Of a stretch of 64,000 bases of DNA, positions 36,589 to 45,378 are shown one piece after another. The translations under genes were made by a program, and so were the position numbers. The stretch's first letter is position 1. Each line of letters starts with the position of its first letter. The notes below the pieces were generated by a model. It was not told the DNA's origin. It did not search any database and was given only the letters and a program-made list of their open reading frames with translations. The stretch is from the NCBI RefSeq assembly GCF_008477545.1, contig NZ_VORA01000001.1, forward strand, positions 310,001-374,000, in the 5' to 3' direction. This DNA comes from Roseibium aestuarii (GTDB taxonomy: Bacteria; Pseudomonadota; Alphaproteobacteria; Rhizobiales; Stappiaceae).

Positions 36589-37419
36589 TCAGTGAGACAT
36601 CAGGACCGGAACGGTCATGCTGGCGAGGATCTCGCGCGTCGCGCCGCCGAAGAGGAACTCGCGCATGCGGCTGTGGCCGTAACCGCCCATCACCACCAGG
36701 TCGTGGCCCTGTTCGGAAACCGTGTTGAGCAACGTGTCGGCCACCCCGATCTGCGGGTTGGTGACCACGTTGACGGTCACGTTCAGGTCGTGGCGAGCGA
36801 GATAGGTCGCGATGTCCGCGCCCGGCTGGCCGGCAGAACCGGACCGCTTCTCGATGACCATGACCGTGATCTTGTCCGCATCCGCCAGCATGGGCAGGGC
36901 GGCGTGCACGGCGCGGCTGGCCGTCGGGCTGCCGTCCCAGCCGATCAGCACGTTCTTCGGGCCGGTCGTCTTGGCGCCGATATAGGGCACGACCAGAACC
37001 GGGGCGCCGCTCTCGAACAGGATGGTCTCGATGAGCAGGTCGCGCATCGGCTCGGAGGTCTCCGGATCATTCTGGCCGATCACGACCAGATCGGTCGGAC
37101 GGCAGTGATAGAGTACGTTTTCCAGCGGTCCGCCGGTCAGCAGGTCGGCGCGGCGGCCTTCGAATTTCACGCCGGCAACCCGTGCCATTTCCTCGAAGGT
37201 GGCCTGGCTGGCCTTGGCCGCTGCAATGGCCTGTTCCTGCGCAGCTTGAATGTAGTCGATCGGCATGGGCGCGGCCGCAAAGGCCGGCGCCAGCGGCTCG
37301 AAGGCGAGCGCAAGGCCGGTCACATGGGCGTCGTGGAGCTCGGCCAGCGACAGGGCATATTTCGCAGCCGGCTGGTCGCCCTGAAGATCGATGACGGTGA
37401 GAATATCCTTGATGGGCAT
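36589..37419 (-). CDS. Universal stress protein, tandem UspA domains
   Basis: 276 residues, twice the length of one Usp domain. The C-terminal domain keeps the ATP-binding signature V-M-G-G-Y-G-H-S-R-M-R-E-F-L-F-G-G-A-T-R; the N-terminal domain lacks the full motif. Such proteins aid survival under starvation, low oxygen or redox stress. The start has GGAGGG seven bases upstream. An FNR/FixK-type box lies about 100 bases upstream, and a Pat-like acetyltransferase gene follows 197 bases downstream on the same strand. Confidence 0.9.
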   Translation of the reverse strand: MPIKDILTVIDLQGDQPAAKYALSLAELHDAHVTGLALAFEPLAPAFAAAPMPIDYIQAAQEQAIAAAKASQATFEEMARVAGVKFEGRRADLLTGGPLENVLYHCRPTDLVVIGQNDPETSEPMRDLLIETILFESGAPVLVVPYIGAKTTGPKNVLIGWDGSPTASRAVHAALPMLADADKITVMVIEKRSGSAGQPGADIATYLARHDLNVTVNVVTNPQIGVADTLLNTVSEQGHDLVVMGGYGHSRMREFLFGGATREILASMTVPVLMSH

Positions 37420-37518
37420 GGGATCCCTCCTTTTGGGGGCGCCGCACTCGACGGTCTGACCATTCAGGACCGGGCGGTGCCCTTATCCGTCAAAATACGG
37501 AACTGGCGTGGCCGTTCC

Positions 37519-37532
37519 TTGACAGGGATCAA
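37519..37532. promoter_or_regulatory. FNR/FixK-type box TTGAC-AGGG-ATCAA
   Basis: Fits TTGA(T/C)-N4-(A/G)TCAA, the alphaproteobacterial FnrL/FixK target. It is centred about 106 bases before the universal stress protein start. Usp genes are common members of FixK and FnrL regulons, which supports the call. Confidence 0.65.
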
Positions 37533-37581
37533 ATCCGGGCGCGCAGCGGCCCTCATCCGTGCAGACGAGGGCCGCTCCCTT

Positions 37582-38736
37582 TCACATGTCCTTCAGCAGA
37601 TCCCGGGCGATGATCAGCCGCTGGATCTCGGACGTGCCTTCATAGATCGTGGTGATCCGGGCATCGCGGGCATAGCGCTCCAGCGGATAGTCCTTGATGT
37701 AGCCGGCGCCGCCATGAAGCTGCAGGGCGGTATAGGTCGCGCGCTGGGCGGTTTCCGACGCATAGAGCTTGGCCATCGACGCCTGGGTCGAGAAGGGCTT
37801 GCCGGCATCCTTGAGACCGGCCGCTTGCAGGATCAGAAGCCGCGAGGCTTCCAGCTCCGTCGCCCTGTCGGCCAGCATCCACTGGATGCCCTGCTGGGCG
37901 GCCAGAGGCTGACCGAACTGCTTGCGCTCGCTCACATAGGCGGTCGCCACGTCCATCGCCTTGAGGCCAATGCCAAGGGCCAGCGCCCCGATGCCGATGC
38001 GCCCGCCGGAGAGCTCCTTCACGGCAAAGCGGAACCCGTCATTCTCCTTGCCCATCAGGGCGGAGGCAGGCACCCGGCAGTCCTGGAAATGGACCTCGTT
38101 CGTGGCCGAGGCCGTCTGGCCCATCTTTTTCTCTTCCTTGCCGATCACGAGACCGGGCGTTCCGGCTTCGACCAGGAAGGTGGAAATGCCCTTGCCCTTG
38201 GGGGCGGACGGATCGGTGACCGCCCAGACGACGAAGACGCCGGCATATTCGGCCGAGGAGATGTAGAGCTTCGTGCCGTTGAGCACGTAGCTGTCTCCGT
38301 CCTTCACCGCCCGGCAACGCATGGAGGCCGCGTCCGATCCGGCATCGGCTTCCGTCAGACAGAAGCTGCCTGCGGCATAGGTGCCATCAGTCAGGCGGGG
38401 TAGGTGGGTCTGGCGCTGCTCTTCGGACCCGATGGCCTGAATGACCTCCGCGACCATGTTCGAGACTGAGACCGTGAGCGCGGTGGCCGCACAGGCCTTC
38501 GCGATTTCCGTGATCGCCAGGGCGAAGCCCGTGGCGCCGGCTTCCGTGCCGCCATAGTCGGCCGAGATGTTCAGGCCCATGAAGCCGTTTTCTGCCAGCA
38601 ATTTCAGGTTGCTGAGGAAGGATTCGCGCTCCTCGCCCCGATCAAGGGCCGCCGCCACCGGCTCCAGTTGGTCCCGCGCAAGTTTTGCGGCGGTTTCGGC
38701 AATCAGCTGATTTTCTTCGCTAAGTTCGTGAAACAT
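37582..38736 (-). CDS. Acyl-CoA dehydrogenase
   Basis: 384 residues, the usual family length. FAD and substrate motifs are C-L-T-E-A-D-A-G-S-D-A, and the catalytic base is E366 in I-Y-E-G-T-S-E-I-Q-R. It oxidises an acyl-CoA to the 2,3-enoyl-CoA and passes electrons to ETF. The ATG at 38736 has a strong GGGAGGA site; the long upstream extension in frame is non-coding in character. It is divergent from a TRAP importer. Short- or branched-chain substrate is likely, but not shown. Confidence 0.9.
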   Translation of the reverse strand: MFHELSEENQLIAETAAKLARDQLEPVAAALDRGEERESFLSNLKLLAENGFMGLNISADYGGTEAGATGFALAITEIAKACAATALTVSVSNMVAEVIQAIGSEEQRQTHLPRLTDGTYAAGSFCLTEADAGSDAASMRCRAVKDGDSYVLNGTKLYISSAEYAGVFVVWAVTDPSAPKGKGISTFLVEAGTPGLVIGKEEKKMGQTASATNEVHFQDCRVPASALMGKENDGFRFAVKELSGGRIGIGALALGIGLKAMDVATAYVSERKQFGQPLAAQQGIQWMLADRATELEASRLLILQAAGLKDAGKPFSTQASMAKLYASETAQRATYTALQLHGGAGYIKDYPLERYARDARITTIYEGTSEIQRLIIARDLLKDM

Positions 38737-39055
38737 TGATCCTCCCAGACGAGCTTCAGCGCCTCTCCCGCTTAAGCTCCTGTTATAAAATACGGAATCT
38801 TCGAAAATAGGTAGGGGGTGTGGCAAAGGGGCGGCGAAATGATGCACCCCATTCGAACCTGTTTCAAAGCCATTCCAAAATAGCGCCTTGAAAAACTTGT
38901 CATATTCGCAAAGGATCGGGGCCAAATCCGCGCTGTGGGTATTTGTTCCGGGAGGAATTTGCTCGAATTGTGGCGGATTTGGGGATGGTTTGATCGCGAC
39001 GGGCCCGATCTTCCTGCACCGAACCCCACCTGTTTCCGGCCCGTGGGAGGACGAC
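38737..39055. other. 319-base divergent gap between acyl-CoA dehydrogenase and TRAP genes
   Basis: No gene. CCAAATCCGC (38922-38931) and GCGGATTTGG (38973-38982) form a perfect ten-base inverted repeat 41 bases apart, a possible operator or long hairpin. An AT-rich patch at about 38780-38810 could be the dehydrogenase promoter. Confidence 0.45.
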
Positions 39056-40081
39056 ATGTTCAAGGGTAACTTCCGCAGCAAGGCTGTTGTTGCAGCATCC
39101 GCCAGCGCGCTCGCGCTGATCTTCGCCACCGAGACCTTCGCGGCCGACGTCACCTGGAACGTCTCGCTGTGGGGCAAGCGCCGCGCCTTCACCGAGAACG
39201 TCGAAAAGCTGGCCGAGGAAGTCGCTGCCCGCACCGATGGCAAGTTCGAGCTCAAGCTTCAGTACGGCGAGGCCCTGTCCAAGTCGCGCGAGAACCTGGA
39301 CGGCATTTCCTTCGGTGCGTTCGAAATGGCGCAGATCTGCGCCTCCTACCACCCGGACAAGAACCCGAGCCTGACCGTTCTGGAACTGCCGTTCCTGGGT
39401 GTCGAGGATCTGGAAACTGAAAGCCGCGTGGCCATGGAGCTCTACAAGCAGCCGGCCGTGGTTCAGGACATGGCGCGCTGGAACGCCACCCTGCTGATGC
39501 CGACCCCGATGCCGCAGTATAATTTCGCCGGCAAGGGTGACGCACCGACCAAGATCACCGACTTCGACGGCATGCGCGTGCGTGCGCTGGGCGGCATCGG
39601 CTCCCTGATGGAAGCCGTCGGCGCCGTTCCGACCTCCGTGACCGCCTCCGAGACCTTCCAGGCGATCGACAGCGGCACCGTGCGCGCGGCGAGCTTCGCT
39701 CCGCACGCCCACCTGTCCTTCAAGACCGTGGAAGCGTCCAACTGGTGGACCAAGAACCTGAACCCCGGCACCGTCCAGTGCCCGGTCGTCATGAGCACCG
39801 ACGCCTACAATGCGCTGCCGGAAGAGTTCAAGACCGCGCTGAACGAAGCCGTTGCACCGGCGCTCGACCACTACATCAAAGTCTATGACGACACCTACGC
39901 CAAGTGGTGGAAGACCCTGGAAGAGCGCAACATCACCCAGATCGAATATTCCGCCGAGGAACTGGCTGCCTTTGCCGAAAAGGCCGGCCCGATCCATGAC
40001 GCATGGGTGAAGGAACAGTCCGCAGCCGGCCTGCCGGCCCAGGAACTGCTCGACTTCGTCAAGGCCCAGATCAAGGGCTGA
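39056..40081 (+). CDS. dctP: TRAP transporter substrate-binding protein (DctP family)
   Basis: 341 residues with a signal peptide (basic start, then A-S-A-S-A-L-A-L-I-F-A-T-E-T-F-A-A, cleavage near 29). The DctP fold shows in A-E-E-V-A-A-R-T-D-G-K-F-E-L-K-L and in the conserved arginine of F-D-G-M-R-V-R-A-L-G-G. Family members bind carboxylates in the periplasm. The start has GGGAGG eight bases upstream. The permease genes follow on the same strand after a hairpin and an 18-base duplication. The ligand is unknown. Confidence 0.9.
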   Translation: MFKGNFRSKAVVAASASALALIFATETFAADVTWNVSLWGKRRAFTENVEKLAEEVAARTDGKFELKLQYGEALSKSRENLDGISFGAFEMAQICASYHPDKNPSLTVLELPFLGVEDLETESRVAMELYKQPAVVQDMARWNATLLMPTPMPQYNFAGKGDAPTKITDFDGMRVRALGGIGSLMEAVGAVPTSVTASETFQAIDSGTVRAASFAPHAHLSFKTVEASNWWTKNLNPGTVQCPVVMSTDAYNALPEEFKTALNEAVAPALDHYIKVYDDTYAKWWKTLEERNITQIEYSAEELAAFAEKAGPIHDAWVKEQSAAGLPAQELLDFVKAQIKG

Positions 40082-40120
40082 GACCATCCGGCCTGTCCGG
40101 ATTTCAAACAAGACCCGGCT

Positions 40121-40140
40121 CCGGCGCCCTGTGGCGCCGG
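40121..40140. other. Perfect hairpin after dctP
   Basis: CCGGCGCC and GGCGCCGG form an eight-base-pair perfect stem with loop CTGT, 40 bases after the dctP stop. No T-run follows. Its last five bases belong to the first copy of the 18-base repeat. Confidence 0.6.
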
Positions 40141-40171
40141 AACTCTTTCGAGGGCCGGAACTCTTTCGAGG
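40136..40171 (+). repeat. 18-base perfect tandem duplication before dctQ
   Basis: GCCGGAACTCTTTCGAGG occurs twice head to tail (40136-40153, 40154-40171). Each copy ends in GAGG, so the probable Shine-Dalgarno sequence of dctQ is duplicated; only the second copy is at usable distance from the start codon. Confidence 0.9.
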
Positions 40172-40185
40172 GGACGACACACATC

Positions 40186-40830
40186 ATGACCATGCGAGGC
40201 AATGCCGCGGCTTCAGGGCCGGGCAGGCCGGAAACCTACATCCGGTTTGACGGGGCGCTGGGCGTTCTGGAAAACATCTTCAATCTGATCGCGGCCGCCA
40301 GCATCCTCATCCTGATGCTCATGGCCGTTGTCCAGATCTTCGGCCGCCTGCTCTTCAACATGCCGGTTCCGGGCTTCATCGACATCACCGAACAGGCGAT
40401 GGCGATCTTCGCCTTTGCCGGTGTGGCCTATTGCCAGCGCGTCGGAGGCCACATCCGCATGGAGATCCTGCTCGGCAGGATCACCGGCCGTCCGCTCTGG
40501 ATTGCCGAGACCATCGGCACGCTGGTTCTGGCCTTCGTGGTCTTCATGCTGATCTGGGGCTCCTGGTATCACTTCGACCGGTCCTGGACGATCGGCGACA
40601 GCACCATGGACATCCGTCTCCCGACCTGGCCGTCCAAGCTGATGGTCCCGGTTGCCCTCGGCCTGCTCTTCCTGCGTCTCATGCTCCAGACCTACGGCTA
40701 TTTGCGCCTCGTGGTCGACCCGTCGCGCCAGCCGGTCGCCGTCCCCGTCATCGAGGACGTCACCGCCCACGCCCAGCATGAAATCGAAGACGCATTCGGC
40801 GATGACGCCATCGCGGGAGAGACCAAATGA
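40186..40830 (+). CDS. dctQ: TRAP transporter small permease (DctQ family)
   Basis: 214 residues with four membrane segments and the DctQ pattern I-T-E-Q-A-M-A-I-F-A-F-A-G-V-A-Y, followed by G-H-I-R-M-E. The ATG at 40186 follows GAGGGG at about 13 bases; another ATG six bases later is equally possible. It overlaps dctM by four bases (ATGA). The acidic C-terminal tail of about 30 residues (E-D-V-T-A-H-A-Q...) is longer than typical. Confidence 0.88.
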   Translation: MTMRGNAAASGPGRPETYIRFDGALGVLENIFNLIAAASILILMLMAVVQIFGRLLFNMPVPGFIDITEQAMAIFAFAGVAYCQRVGGHIRMEILLGRITGRPLWIAETIGTLVLAFVVFMLIWGSWYHFDRSWTIGDSTMDIRLPTWPSKLMVPVALGLLFLRLMLQTYGYLRLVVDPSRQPVAVPVIEDVTAHAQHEIEDAFGDDAIAGETK

Positions 40831-42197
40831 CCCCGTTCGACGTAGGCCTCATGATGACGGGCATTCTGCTCGTCCTCGTTCTCATCGGCGTGCGCGTTGC
40901 CTTTGCCGCCGCCTTCACCGGCCTTGTGGGCCTGATCATCCACTTCTCCCTGCTTCAGGGTTTTGATCGCGGGTTCTTCACCGCGCTCAAGATGGCGGGC
41001 ACCATCCCCCATTCGAAGTCGGTGACCTATTCGCTCTCCGTGCTGCCGACCTTCATCCTGATCGGCTTCCTGGCCTTCTACGCCGGCTTCACCAAGCAGC
41101 TCTTCGAAGCCTCCAAGCGCTGGCTGGGCTGGATGCCGGGCGGCATGGCCGTGGGCACGGTCTTTGCGACCGCAGGTTTCGCCGCCGTGTCGGGTGCCTC
41201 CGTGGCAACGGCGGCCGTCTTCGCCCGCGTGGCGATCCCGGAAATGCTGGCCGCCGGCTATTCCAAGCGCATGTCGGCTGCCGTGGTTGCGGCAGGTGGC
41301 ACGCTGGCCTCCCTGATCCCGCCCTCCGCCATTCTGGTGATCTACGCCATTCTGGTGGAGCAGTCGGTCGGCAAGCTGCTGATCGCCGGCTTCCTGCCGG
41401 GTGTCTTCTCGGCCGCCATCTACATCGCGATAATCGTCGGCATTTCCGCCTGGCGCGGTGACGCGCCCCCGATCCGCGGCTTCACTTGGAAGCAGCGCTT
41501 CGAGTCCATCCCGGGCACCCTGCCGATCATCGCCGTGGTGGCGATCATCTTCTGCTCCTTCTTCTTCGGTCTGGCCACCCCGACCGAAGCCGGCTCCCTC
41601 GGCGCGTTCATCGTGCTGATCGTGGCACTCGCCAAGGGCATGAAGGTCAAGCAGCTGGGTCAGGCCCTGCATGAGTCCGCCAAGCTGACGGTGATGATCT
41701 TCACCCTCATCTGGGGCGTGCTGGTCTATGTCCGCTTCCTGGGCTTTGCCGGTCTGCCGGATGCCTTCGAGGCCTTCATCGTCTCCCTGCACTTCTCGCC
41801 CTGGACCACGCTCGTGCTCATCCTCTGCGCCTACGCGGTGCTGGGCATGTTCATGGATGCCATCGGCATGCTGATCCTCACCCTGCCGGTGGTCTATCCG
41901 GCGGTGATGGCCCTCAACGGCGGCGAAGGTGTCTCTGCCGCCGACAGCGCCTTCGGCATGTCCGGCGAGGCCTGCGCGATCTGGTTCGGCATCCTGGTGG
42001 TGAAGATGGCGGAACTCTGCCTGATCACCCCGCCGATCGGCCTCAACTGCTTCGTGGTGTCCGGCGTTCGCCCCGACATTCCGGTGCAGGAAGTCTTCCG
42101 TGGCTGCATTCCGTTCTTCGTGGCGGACGTGCTGACCATCGGCGGCCTGCTGGCCTTCCCGGCGATCATCACCATCCTGCCGGAACTCATGGCCTGA
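40827..42197 (+). CDS. dctM: TRAP transporter large permease (DctM family)
   Basis: 456 residues, about twelve membrane segments, with conserved L-I-P-P-S-A-I-L-V-I-Y in the middle and G-M-F-M-D-A-I-G-M-L-I-L-T-L-P-V further on. It couples substrate entry to sodium or proton flow together with DctP and DctQ. It is the last gene of the operon; a strong terminator follows after 25 bases. Confidence 0.92.
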   Translation: MTPFDVGLMMTGILLVLVLIGVRVAFAAAFTGLVGLIIHFSLLQGFDRGFFTALKMAGTIPHSKSVTYSLSVLPTFILIGFLAFYAGFTKQLFEASKRWLGWMPGGMAVGTVFATAGFAAVSGASVATAAVFARVAIPEMLAAGYSKRMSAAVVAAGGTLASLIPPSAILVIYAILVEQSVGKLLIAGFLPGVFSAAIYIAIIVGISAWRGDAPPIRGFTWKQRFESIPGTLPIIAVVAIIFCSFFFGLATPTEAGSLGAFIVLIVALAKGMKVKQLGQALHESAKLTVMIFTLIWGVLVYVRFLGFAGLPDAFEAFIVSLHFSPWTTLVLILCAYAVLGMFMDAIGMLILTLPVVYPAVMALNGGEGVSAADSAFGMSGEACAIWFGILVVKMAELCLITPPIGLNCFVVSGVRPDIPVQEVFRGCIPFFVADVLTIGGLLAFPAIITILPELMA

Positions 42198-42222
42198 CGG
42201 CCTGCCGACGTTACGAAAATAC

Positions 42223-42253
42223 GAAAGCCGCCGGGTCTTCCCGGCGGCTTTTT
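42223..42253 (+). terminator. Terminator of the TRAP operon
   Basis: AAAGCCGCCGGG and CCCGGCGGCTTT form a 12-base-pair stem with loop TCTT, followed by TTT. Confidence 0.92.
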
Positions 42254-42367
42254 TCATGAAACAGCGAGACGTTCGCAGGAAAATGTCACGGGCCGCTGAT
42301 GGCTCCCCCGCGACGATGGCTGAGAGTATCTCGTGTGGGACGGATCGAGAGGATCGAAATATTGGAG

Positions 42368-42817
42368 ATGAAACCTTTTTCCGGGCCTGTCTGGAGGCTG
42401 CTCGCGCAGGCACTCGTCGCCACACCCACTGCGCCGGCGCACGCGCCTGTCGGACGATTTCATCACTCCGGACAGGTCGCAGCCTATGCGTCACTTTCGG
42501 CGGAGGGCACGGTGGTCGCCATCAAGCGCTACCTCTCCGATGGCGTGCAGCGCGTGCTGGTTCCCATGTGGCTGGAGGCGGACCGGGTCGCGGATTGTCG
42601 TGGGGAGGCCGGGGCTTCGGTTGTCTGGCAAGACCTGCATGCCGCGGGTGAGGTCTCGCCCACCTGGGTCTATTCGGATCGGGCGCGCGGGGCCGGCGCT
42701 CAGGCCATGCTCTATTCCTCGCGGTCGCGCCCCGATCTCTCGCATGTGGTTGTTTTTGAGCCCGAGTGCCTGCGTCTTGTGGGGCCGGTCACAGACTTCA
42801 TTCCGCCTGAAACCTGA
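42368..42817 (+). CDS. RES-domain protein (NAD-consuming toxin family), no antitoxin adjacent
   Basis: 149 residues covering one RES domain from the ATG at 42368. V-W-R-L-L at 8-12, G-R-F-H-H-S-G at 29-35, tyrosine Y40 and Y-S-S-R-S-R-P-D-L-S-H at 116-126 match the arginine, tyrosine and serine elements of the family. The central family glutamate is not clear: E46 is near, but the usual spot reads V-V-A-I. Known RES toxins split NAD and are paired with an Xre/DUF2384 antitoxin upstream. Here the upstream gene is the terminated TRAP operon and the downstream gene is convergent xseA, so no partner exists. It may be a non-toxic subfamily or an orphan. Confidence 0.72.
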   Translation: MKPFSGPVWRLLAQALVATPTAPAHAPVGRFHHSGQVAAYASLSAEGTVVAIKRYLSDGVQRVLVPMWLEADRVADCRGEAGASVVWQDLHAAGEVSPTWVYSDRARGAGAQAMLYSSRSRPDLSHVVVFEPECLRLVGPVTDFIPPET

Positions 42818-42856
42818 ATCGGGGCCGGTGTCCCGTTCCTGGCGGTCTCAGTCGAT

Positions 42857-44446
42857 TCAGAACAGGCTGCCCTGCTTTGCCGGGGGCGTGCTCTTCTTTG
42901 CCTTGGGGGCGGGTCTGGGAGCCGGAGCCTCGCCGCCCACGGCCACCGCGTTCAGCACGCCCTCGGCCATCTCGATGGACAGGGTCGCACCGGAGGCAAC
43001 ATCCGCAGGCGAGCGGACCGGCTGGCCCTTGTCGTCGCGCACCAGCGCATAGCCACGTGCCAGAACATCCTTGTAGGACAGGGATTTCAGCAGCTTCTCC
43101 AGTGTGAAGAGCCCGTCCCGGCGCTTGGCGAGCCCCAGGCCATAGGCCCGCTCCAGTCGCTCGCTCAGGCCGTTCAGGCGCTCCGTTCCGAGCACGATCT
43201 GCTGTCCAAGCCGGTGGGGCGTAAGCCGGTTGGCCTGTGCCGCGAAGCCCTGGCGTTTCTGCGCCACCGCCACGCCGAGCGCCCGGTGCTGGCGCTCGCC
43301 GAGCTGGGTCAGGCGCAGGCGTGCCTCCTGCGTGGAGCGGGCGAGCAGATGGGGCGACAGCCGCGCGCCCGTGCCCTGGAAGGCGGAGCGATGGCTGCGG
43401 GTGTTGACGGTCAGCGCATGTTCCAGCCGCCCGGCTGCCGTGTCGAAACGCTGCCGGGGCAGGGCAAGCAGCTCGTGCGGAGCGGGCAGGGCGGCACCGG
43501 CCGCGCGCAGCTCGGTTCGGCGGGTGGTCACCAGCCGCTGCAGGCCGGAGGACAGGCGGCGCGACAGGTCGTCGACCATCGACATCAGATCCGCCTTCAC
43601 GGGGACGGCGATTTCCGCCGCACCGGTCGGGGTGGGCGCGCGCAGGTCGGCGACCAGGTCGATCAGCGTCCAGTCGGTCTCATGGCCGACCGCCGAAATC
43701 AGCGGGATGTCGCTGGCGGCAGCCGCGCGCACCACCACTTCCTCGTTGAAGCCCCAGAGATCCTCGATGCTGCCGCCGCCGCGCGCGACGATGATCACGT
43801 CCGGACGGGGAATGGGGCCACCCGGCTGCAGCGCGTTGAAGCCCCGGATGCCGTTGGCGACCTCGGCTGCGCAGGTCTCGCCCTGAACGCGCACGGGCCA
43901 GACCAGAACATGCAGCGGGAAACGGTCGGAGATGCGGTGCAGGATGTCGCGGATCACGGCACCGGTGGGCGAGGTCACCACCCCGATGACCCGGGGAAGC
44001 GAGGGCAGGGGGCGCTTGCGTTCTGGCGCGAAGAGCCCCTCTTCGCCCAGACGCCGCTTGCGCTCTTCCAGCAGGGCCATGAGAGCCCCGGCTCCCGCCG
44101 GCTCCAGAGCATCGATCACCATCTGATACTTCGACTGACCCGGGAAGGTGGTGATCTTCCCCGTGGCGATGACCTCCAGCCCCTGCTCGGGACGGATCTT
44201 CAGCTTGGCTGCGTTGCCCTTCCAGATGACGCCGGAGAGGACGGAGCGGTCGTCCTTGAGGTCCAGATAGATGTGCCCCGAACCGGGCCGCGAGATGCGC
44301 CCCAGTTCGCCGCGCACCCGCACATAACCGAAGGCGTCTTCCATCGTCTTCTTGATCGAGAAGGAAATCTCGGAGACGGAAAACTCGGCGACGTTGGAAG
44401 CGGATTCGGCCACGGGTTGCTCGTCCTGGTTCGAAGGGAAGACCAA
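42857..44446 (-). CDS. xseA: Exodeoxyribonuclease VII large subunit
   Basis: 529 residues. An OB-fold nucleic-acid-binding domain (R-V-R-G-E-L-G-R-I-S-R near 43-53) is followed by the nuclease domain with V-T-S-P-T-G-A-V-I-R-D-I and R-G-G-G-S-I-E-D-L-W-G-F-N. The helical middle is long and the C-terminus Lys/Pro-rich. With XseB, not encoded here, it degrades single-stranded DNA in mismatch and recombination repair. Confidence 0.93.
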   Translation of the reverse strand: MVFPSNQDEQPVAESASNVAEFSVSEISFSIKKTMEDAFGYVRVRGELGRISRPGSGHIYLDLKDDRSVLSGVIWKGNAAKLKIRPEQGLEVIATGKITTFPGQSKYQMVIDALEPAGAGALMALLEERKRRLGEEGLFAPERKRPLPSLPRVIGVVTSPTGAVIRDILHRISDRFPLHVLVWPVRVQGETCAAEVANGIRGFNALQPGGPIPRPDVIIVARGGGSIEDLWGFNEEVVVRAAAASDIPLISAVGHETDWTLIDLVADLRAPTPTGAAEIAVPVKADLMSMVDDLSRRLSSGLQRLVTTRRTELRAAGAALPAPHELLALPRQRFDTAAGRLEHALTVNTRSHRSAFQGTGARLSPHLLARSTQEARLRLTQLGERQHRALGVAVAQKRQGFAAQANRLTPHRLGQQIVLGTERLNGLSERLERAYGLGLAKRRDGLFTLEKLLKSLSYKDVLARGYALVRDDKGQPVRSPADVASGATLSIEMAEGVLNAVAVGGEAPAPRPAPKAKKSTPPAKQGSLF

Positions 44447-44610
44447 GGGTGGGGTCCAGCCGCGGTGGGGTCAAGCGGCGAGGGGGCGGCGCGCGCTCTA
44501 ATCCAGACCTTAATGCGCGCGGGGAAAGATCGGTCGGTTGCGATCTTAATCCCAAGGTCGGTGTGGCGAGGGCATTGAAAAATCAGGCCGGGATTGCATA
44601 ACCTGCGCCC

Positions 44611-45378
44611 ATGGAACGATATGACCACAAGATGCAACGGCTCTTCCTGCGCCACATCCTCGCCTCTGGCGCCGCCATAGAGGCCGACCGGACCCAGGCC
44701 AATTATCTGATCAACGTCCTGCGCATGTCGGACGGCGATCAGGTGCTCGTATTCAACGGCAAGGATGGCGAGTGGCTGGCGCGACTGCGCGTCGAAGGCC
44801 GCCGTGCCTGCACCATCGAGCTGGTGGAACAGGTACGGCCGCAGACCGTCCCCGCCGACATCCATTATCTCTTCGCGCCTCTGAAACACGCCCGCCTCGA
44901 CTACATGGTGCAGAAGGCGGTGGAAATGGGAGCCTCGGCCCTGCGGCCGGTCATGACCCAGCACACCCAGGCGAGCCGGGTCAATCTGGAGCGCATGGAA
45001 GCCAACGTGATCGAGGCGGCCGAGCAATGCGGCATCATTTCCGTGCCGGACGTTCTGGAGCCCCGCTCGCTGAAGGAGCTGCTTTCAGGATGGCAGATGG
45101 CTGATCCTGCCCGCCGCCTTCTCTTCTGCGACGAGGCGGCTGAAACCAGCAATCCCCTGCCGGCACTGGCCAGGCTGGCAGAGCAGGGGCCTCAACCCTA
45201 TGCGCTCCTCATCGGGCCGGAGGGCGGCTTCTCGGACGAGGAACGCGCGCTGCTTCGGGCTCAACCTTTCGTGACCGTCATCCCGCTGGGCCCGCGCATC
45301 CTGCGGGCAGACACCGCGGCAGTGGCCGCTCTCGCAGTGATTCAGGCCACTTTGGGCGACTGGGGCCCGACGGTCTGA
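44611..45378 (+). CDS. rsmE: 16S rRNA (uracil-1498 N3)-methyltransferase
   Basis: 255 residues, or 248 from the alternative ATG at 44632. It has an N-terminal PUA-like domain and a C-terminal SPOUT domain with the knot motif [12 protein letters not shown] and [12 protein letters not shown]. It methylates U1498 of 16S rRNA in the decoding region. It lies immediately upstream of gshA, the same order seen in many Rhizobiales. Confidence 0.93.
   Translation: MERYDHKMQRLFLRHILASGAAIEADRTQANYLINVLRMSDGDQVLVFNGKDGEWLARLRVEGRRACTIELVEQVRPQTVPADIHYLFAPLKHARLDYMVQKAVEMGASALRPVMTQHTQASRVNLERMEANVIEAAEQCGIISVPDVLEPRSLKELLSGWQMADPARRLLFCDEAAETSNPLPALARLAEQGPQPYALLIGPEGGFSDEERALLRAQPFVTVIPLGPRILRADTAAVAALAVIQATLGDWGPTV

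Noticed and set aside
36430-38403. 657-residue plus-strand frame
   Set aside because: Antisense to the universal stress protein and acyl-CoA dehydrogenase genes, which both show full family motifs.
40136-40171. CRISPR or longer satellite array
   Set aside because: Only two copies, head to tail without spacers.
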